The position numbers and the translations under genes were made by a program. From Bacteroidota bacterium (lineage in GTDB: Bacteria; Bacteroidota; Bacteroidia; Bacteroidales; VadinHA17), in assembly GCA_030611395.1 (NCBI GenBank), contig JAUWPX010000057.1, positions 1-7,693 on the forward strand: a stretch of 7,693 nucleotides of DNA, read 5' to 3'. Of this stretch, positions 5,916-7,693 are shown piece after piece; the first letter of the stretch is position 1; each line of letters opens with the position of its first letter. The notes beneath the pieces were generated by a model, which ran no database searches, had not been told where the DNA came from, and saw only the letters and a list, made by a program, of their open reading frames with translations.

Positions 5916-7154
5916 TCAGGATTCTTTCTCAGCAATATCCTTGACTTTACGGAATACACGCATCAAATTGCCACCCCATATTTTCTCTATCTCTTTTGGA
6001 TTATATCCTCTTTTTAAAAGTTCAAGAGTTATATTCCCCATTTCACTTACATCATAGCAATCTTTCAATCCACCGCCTCCATCAAAATCAGTCCCGATAC
6101 CAATATGGTCGATACCAACCAGTTCAACAACATAGTCAATATGATCTACCATGTCAGCAACAGTTGCAAGATTTGGAGGAAAATTCCGGTCAATAGCATA
6201 CCATTCAGACCTCGCACTATCCATTTCCGCATCAGAAAGGTTTTGAAAATTTTTATACTTTTCATGTAGAGCATTTCTTGCTGAGTCTCTTTCGGGGAAT
6301 GGTTCAGGAGTTTTAAGATACTCCGAAAGAAAACACATCTGAATTACCCCACCATTTTCTGCCAATTTCCTGAGCATATCATCCGTAAGATTTCTTGGAT
6401 TATCACACAAAGTTCTTGCACATGAATGTGATGCAATTACCGGAGCACTTGAAATCTTAAGTACATCATAAAAAGCTGAATCGGAAATATGTGAAACATC
6501 AACCATAAATCCCAGGCGATTCATCTCTTTTACTACATTAATTCCAAAATCGCTTAAACCATTATGTTCGGGACCCTCAGAATCTGTAGAGGAATCGCAA
6601 ATATCATTATTTCTTGTATGACACAAGGTAATATACCTGGCACCCATCTCATAGAATTTTTCAATCAGACTTAAATCATTACCAATAGGATACCCATTTT
6701 CTATACCTATAAAAATTGCACGCTTCCCTTCATCCTGGATCTTATATGCATCTTCAGGTGATGTAGCTATCTGAGCAATATCCTCATTATCTTTTACAGC
6801 CTTTTTTATTGCATCAAAAATTTTCAAAGCCAGATTTTTTGCTTTTTCATTTCCTTCTTCTGTACGTTCATCCTGCCCAATAAATACAGCAAAAAACATT
6901 GCATCCAACCCACCTTCTTTCATTCTTTGAAAATCAACTTTACCTCCACCCTGCCGTGGATCATGTTTGTCACCCGGATTGTAATCAGATCTCAATAACC
7001 TCATGGGAGTATCACAATGCGTGTCAACAGTAAGAACCTGATCATGGATTCCGGCTGCTTTCTCTGTAAGATTTTCCTCATTCAATTTGCACGAAACCAG
7101 CAAAATTGAAATGCCTGTTAAAAATAAAAACAGGTTTGTTCTTAATTTAAACAT
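5916..7154 (-). CDS. Membrane dipeptidase (peptidase family M19), lipoprotein
   Basis: This is a zinc dipeptidase of the renal dipeptidase family, which hydrolyses dipeptides. The 412-residue product starts with a lipoprotein signal peptide: basic 'KLR', a hydrophobic core, and the lipobox 'LVSC' with Cys22 as the lipidated residue. It should therefore be anchored in a cell-envelope membrane. All metal and catalytic positions of the family are present: His46 and Asp48 in 'DTHCD', Glu152 in 'GIENG', His222 in 'DVSH', His243 in 'ASHS', and Asp356 in 'GTDFDGG'. Residues after Cys22 (KLNEENL) do not form a clear run of acidic residues like the Bacteroidota surface-export signal, so a periplasm-facing position is more likely (inference). 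The ATG at 7152-7154 is supported by the signal peptide. I saw no strong promoter upstream. A role in peptide scavenging or peptidoglycan-peptide turnover is plausible; the dipeptide preference cannot be read from the sequence. Confidence 0.94.
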   Translation of the reverse strand: MFKLRTNLFLFLTGISILLVSCKLNEENLTEKAAGIHDQVLTVDTHCDTPMRLLRSDYNPGDKHDPRQGGGKVDFQRMKEGGLDAMFFAVFIGQDERTEEGNEKAKNLALKIFDAIKKAVKDNEDIAQIATSPEDAYKIQDEGKRAIFIGIENGYPIGNDLSLIEKFYEMGARYITLCHTRNNDICDSSTDSEGPEHNGLSDFGINVVKEMNRLGFMVDVSHISDSAFYDVLKISSAPVIASHSCARTLCDNPRNLTDDMLRKLAENGGVIQMCFLSEYLKTPEPFPERDSARNALHEKYKNFQNLSDAEMDSARSEWYAIDRNFPPNLATVADMVDHIDYVVELVGIDHIGIGTDFDGGGGLKDCYDVSEMGNITLELLKRGYNPKEIEKIWGGNLMRVFRKVKDIAEKES

Positions 7155-7326
7155 AACGCATTTAATTTAAAATTGAATAAAATAATTTAGCCGGTGTATT
7201 TTTCATGTAAGTATAAGAAAAACCAGCGTTGTGTTAACGATGAACAGACGGGTAAGTTATTGTATATTTGATATATTATCAGCATATTATACTTTTGACT
7301 TTTTACTTTTGACTTTTTACTTGACA
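7155..7326. other. Intergenic region between two - strand genes
   Basis: This 172-bp AT-rich gap separates the exporter stop from the dipeptidase start. It contains the heptamer repeat at 7293-7325 and should include the dipeptidase promoter. No - strand match to TTTG-N20-TAnnTTTG was found. No small gene, tRNA or strong terminator hairpin is visible. Confidence 0.6.
7293..7325. repeat. Tandem heptamer repeat TTTT(G/T)AC
   Basis: Four complete 7-bp units alternate TTTTGAC, TTTTTAC, TTTTGAC, TTTTTAC, followed by a shortened TTGAC, so the array is also a 14-bp unit present twice. The preceding ATTATAC (7286-7292) may be a decayed unit. The array ends two bases before the stop codon of the - strand exporter gene. 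It is far too short and unspaced to be a CRISPR. Its origin (replication slippage or a dispersed intergenic repeat) is unknown. Confidence 0.8.
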
Positions 7327-7693
7327 CTAGACCGGCATAACGAATAAACTACAAATCGCAAAAACTCCGAAAAGAATAATCGTTAAACCTGCAATCCGGT
7401 TTATCCACATCAGTTTTCGTAATCGAATTTTTGCCCTGAAGTGATTAACAACTGTACTTATTGCAAACCAGGAAATGGATGTTCCCGTGAAAACACCTGC
7501 TACAACCAACAAGGCGGAAGAATAACCCGAAGATACATCGTGTAAATTAAGCCCTGCAAAAATGGCAATATATAAAAAGATAGTAAACGGATTAGAAAGG
7601 GCCATAAAAAGAATTGAAAAAAAATCTTCAAATAAAGTTTTTCCTTCTTTCCTGTGTTTTTTTAATTGTTTTACCGGGTTAGCAATGAATATT
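7327..7693 (-). CDS. LysE-family exporter, C-terminal part (5' end beyond window)
   Basis: The - strand frame is open from the right edge to a TAG at 7327-7329, giving 122 visible residues. The Met codon at 7605 is internal, because 29 further in-frame codons precede it without a stop. The visible part begins with a charged cytoplasmic loop ('KQLKKHRKEGK'). It continues with 'SNPFTIFLYIAIFAG', the conserved Asn-Pro at the start of a membrane helix in LysE/RhtB transporters, then two more hydrophobic segments (around 'SALLVVAGVFTGTSISWFA' and 'AGLTIILFGVFAICS'). A basic stretch 'RAKIRLRKLMWINRIAG' lies between these last two. This matches the second half of a six-helix LysE-type exporter of about 200-220 residues, so roughly 80-100 residues lie outside the window. 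Such proteins export amino acids or related small molecules; the substrate cannot be told here. Confidence 0.78.
   Translation of the reverse strand, partial: IFIANPVKQLKKHRKEGKTLFEDFFSILFMALSNPFTIFLYIAIFAGLNLHDVSSGYSSALLVVAGVFTGTSISWFAISTVVNHFRAKIRLRKLMWINRIAGLTIILFGVFAICSLFVMPV

Noticed and set aside
5866..6196. + strand open frames opposite the dipeptidase 3' end
   Set aside because: They are shadows of the dipeptidase and acyltransferase coding sequence, with no domain signature.
7199..7222. Hairpin TTTTTC/GAAAAA in the exporter-dipeptidase gap
   Set aside because: It is a six-pair, mostly A-T stem with a 12-base loop and no following T run in a useful direction. It is too weak to call a terminator.
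7228..7238. Small inverted repeat CGTT/AACG followed by a T run on the - strand, as exporter terminator
   Set aside because: The stem is only four pairs and the T run is offset by several bases, so it is not convincing.
7263..7270. TATATTTG on the + strand, a perfect -7 match
   Set aside because: Both flanking genes are on the - strand, no + strand gene follows, and no -33 is correctly spaced. It is probably a chance match in AT-rich DNA.
7293..7325. Heptamer array as a CRISPR
   Set aside because: The units are 7 bp, directly adjacent with no spacers, and no cas genes are present.

Overview
The window is AT-rich chromosomal DNA from a member of the Bacteroidota, most likely a Bacteroidales or Marinilabiliales-like lineage. 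Three things support this. Protein family variants fit the phylum: a Ctc-type L25 with an acidic tail, a Prs C-terminus with the 'THPVLSGDAYE' and 'TDSIPLK' signatures, and a LysE-like exporter. The leaders are A/T-rich with no convincing Shine-Dalgarno. Several leaders also carry the phylum-specific -7 promoter element TAnnTTT(G). No mobile element, CRISPR array, tRNA, rRNA, prophage or defence module was seen. The genus cannot be fixed from the sequence alone.

Layout. Positions 1-5915 hold seven genes, all on the + strand: the 3' part of mannose-6-phosphate isomerase (manA-type, cut by the left edge), ribosome-assembly GTPase EngB, PRPP synthetase Prs, ribosomal protein L25/Ctc, peptidyl-tRNA hydrolase Pth (TTG start), an S4-domain Hsp15-like RNA-binding protein, and a PlsC-type acyltransferase with C-terminal membrane segments. 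Positions 5916-7693 hold two - strand genes: a lipoprotein membrane dipeptidase (peptidase family M19), whose stop codon abuts the acyltransferase stop, and the C-terminal part of a LysE-type exporter cut by the right edge. The 172-bp gap at 7155-7326 holds a short heptamer repeat.

How the genes fit together. The + strand block is mostly housekeeping and leans towards the 50S subunit and peptidyl-tRNA: EngB matures the 50S, L25 binds 5S rRNA, Pth recycles peptidyl-tRNA, and Hsp15-type proteins act on 50S subunits carrying stalled nascent chains. Prs supplies PRPP for nucleotide synthesis, and ManA links fructose-6-P to mannose-6-P. Only rplY and pth (17 bp apart) look clearly cotranscribed. 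Promoter-like elements precede prs, rplY, the S4 gene and the acyltransferase gene, which suggests short transcription units rather than one long operon.

I found no convincing evidence of a previously undescribed system. The points most worth checking are an Arg in place of a normally conserved Gly in the Prs PRPP loop, the TTG start of pth, the zero-spacing convergent gene ends, and the series of -7 boxes.
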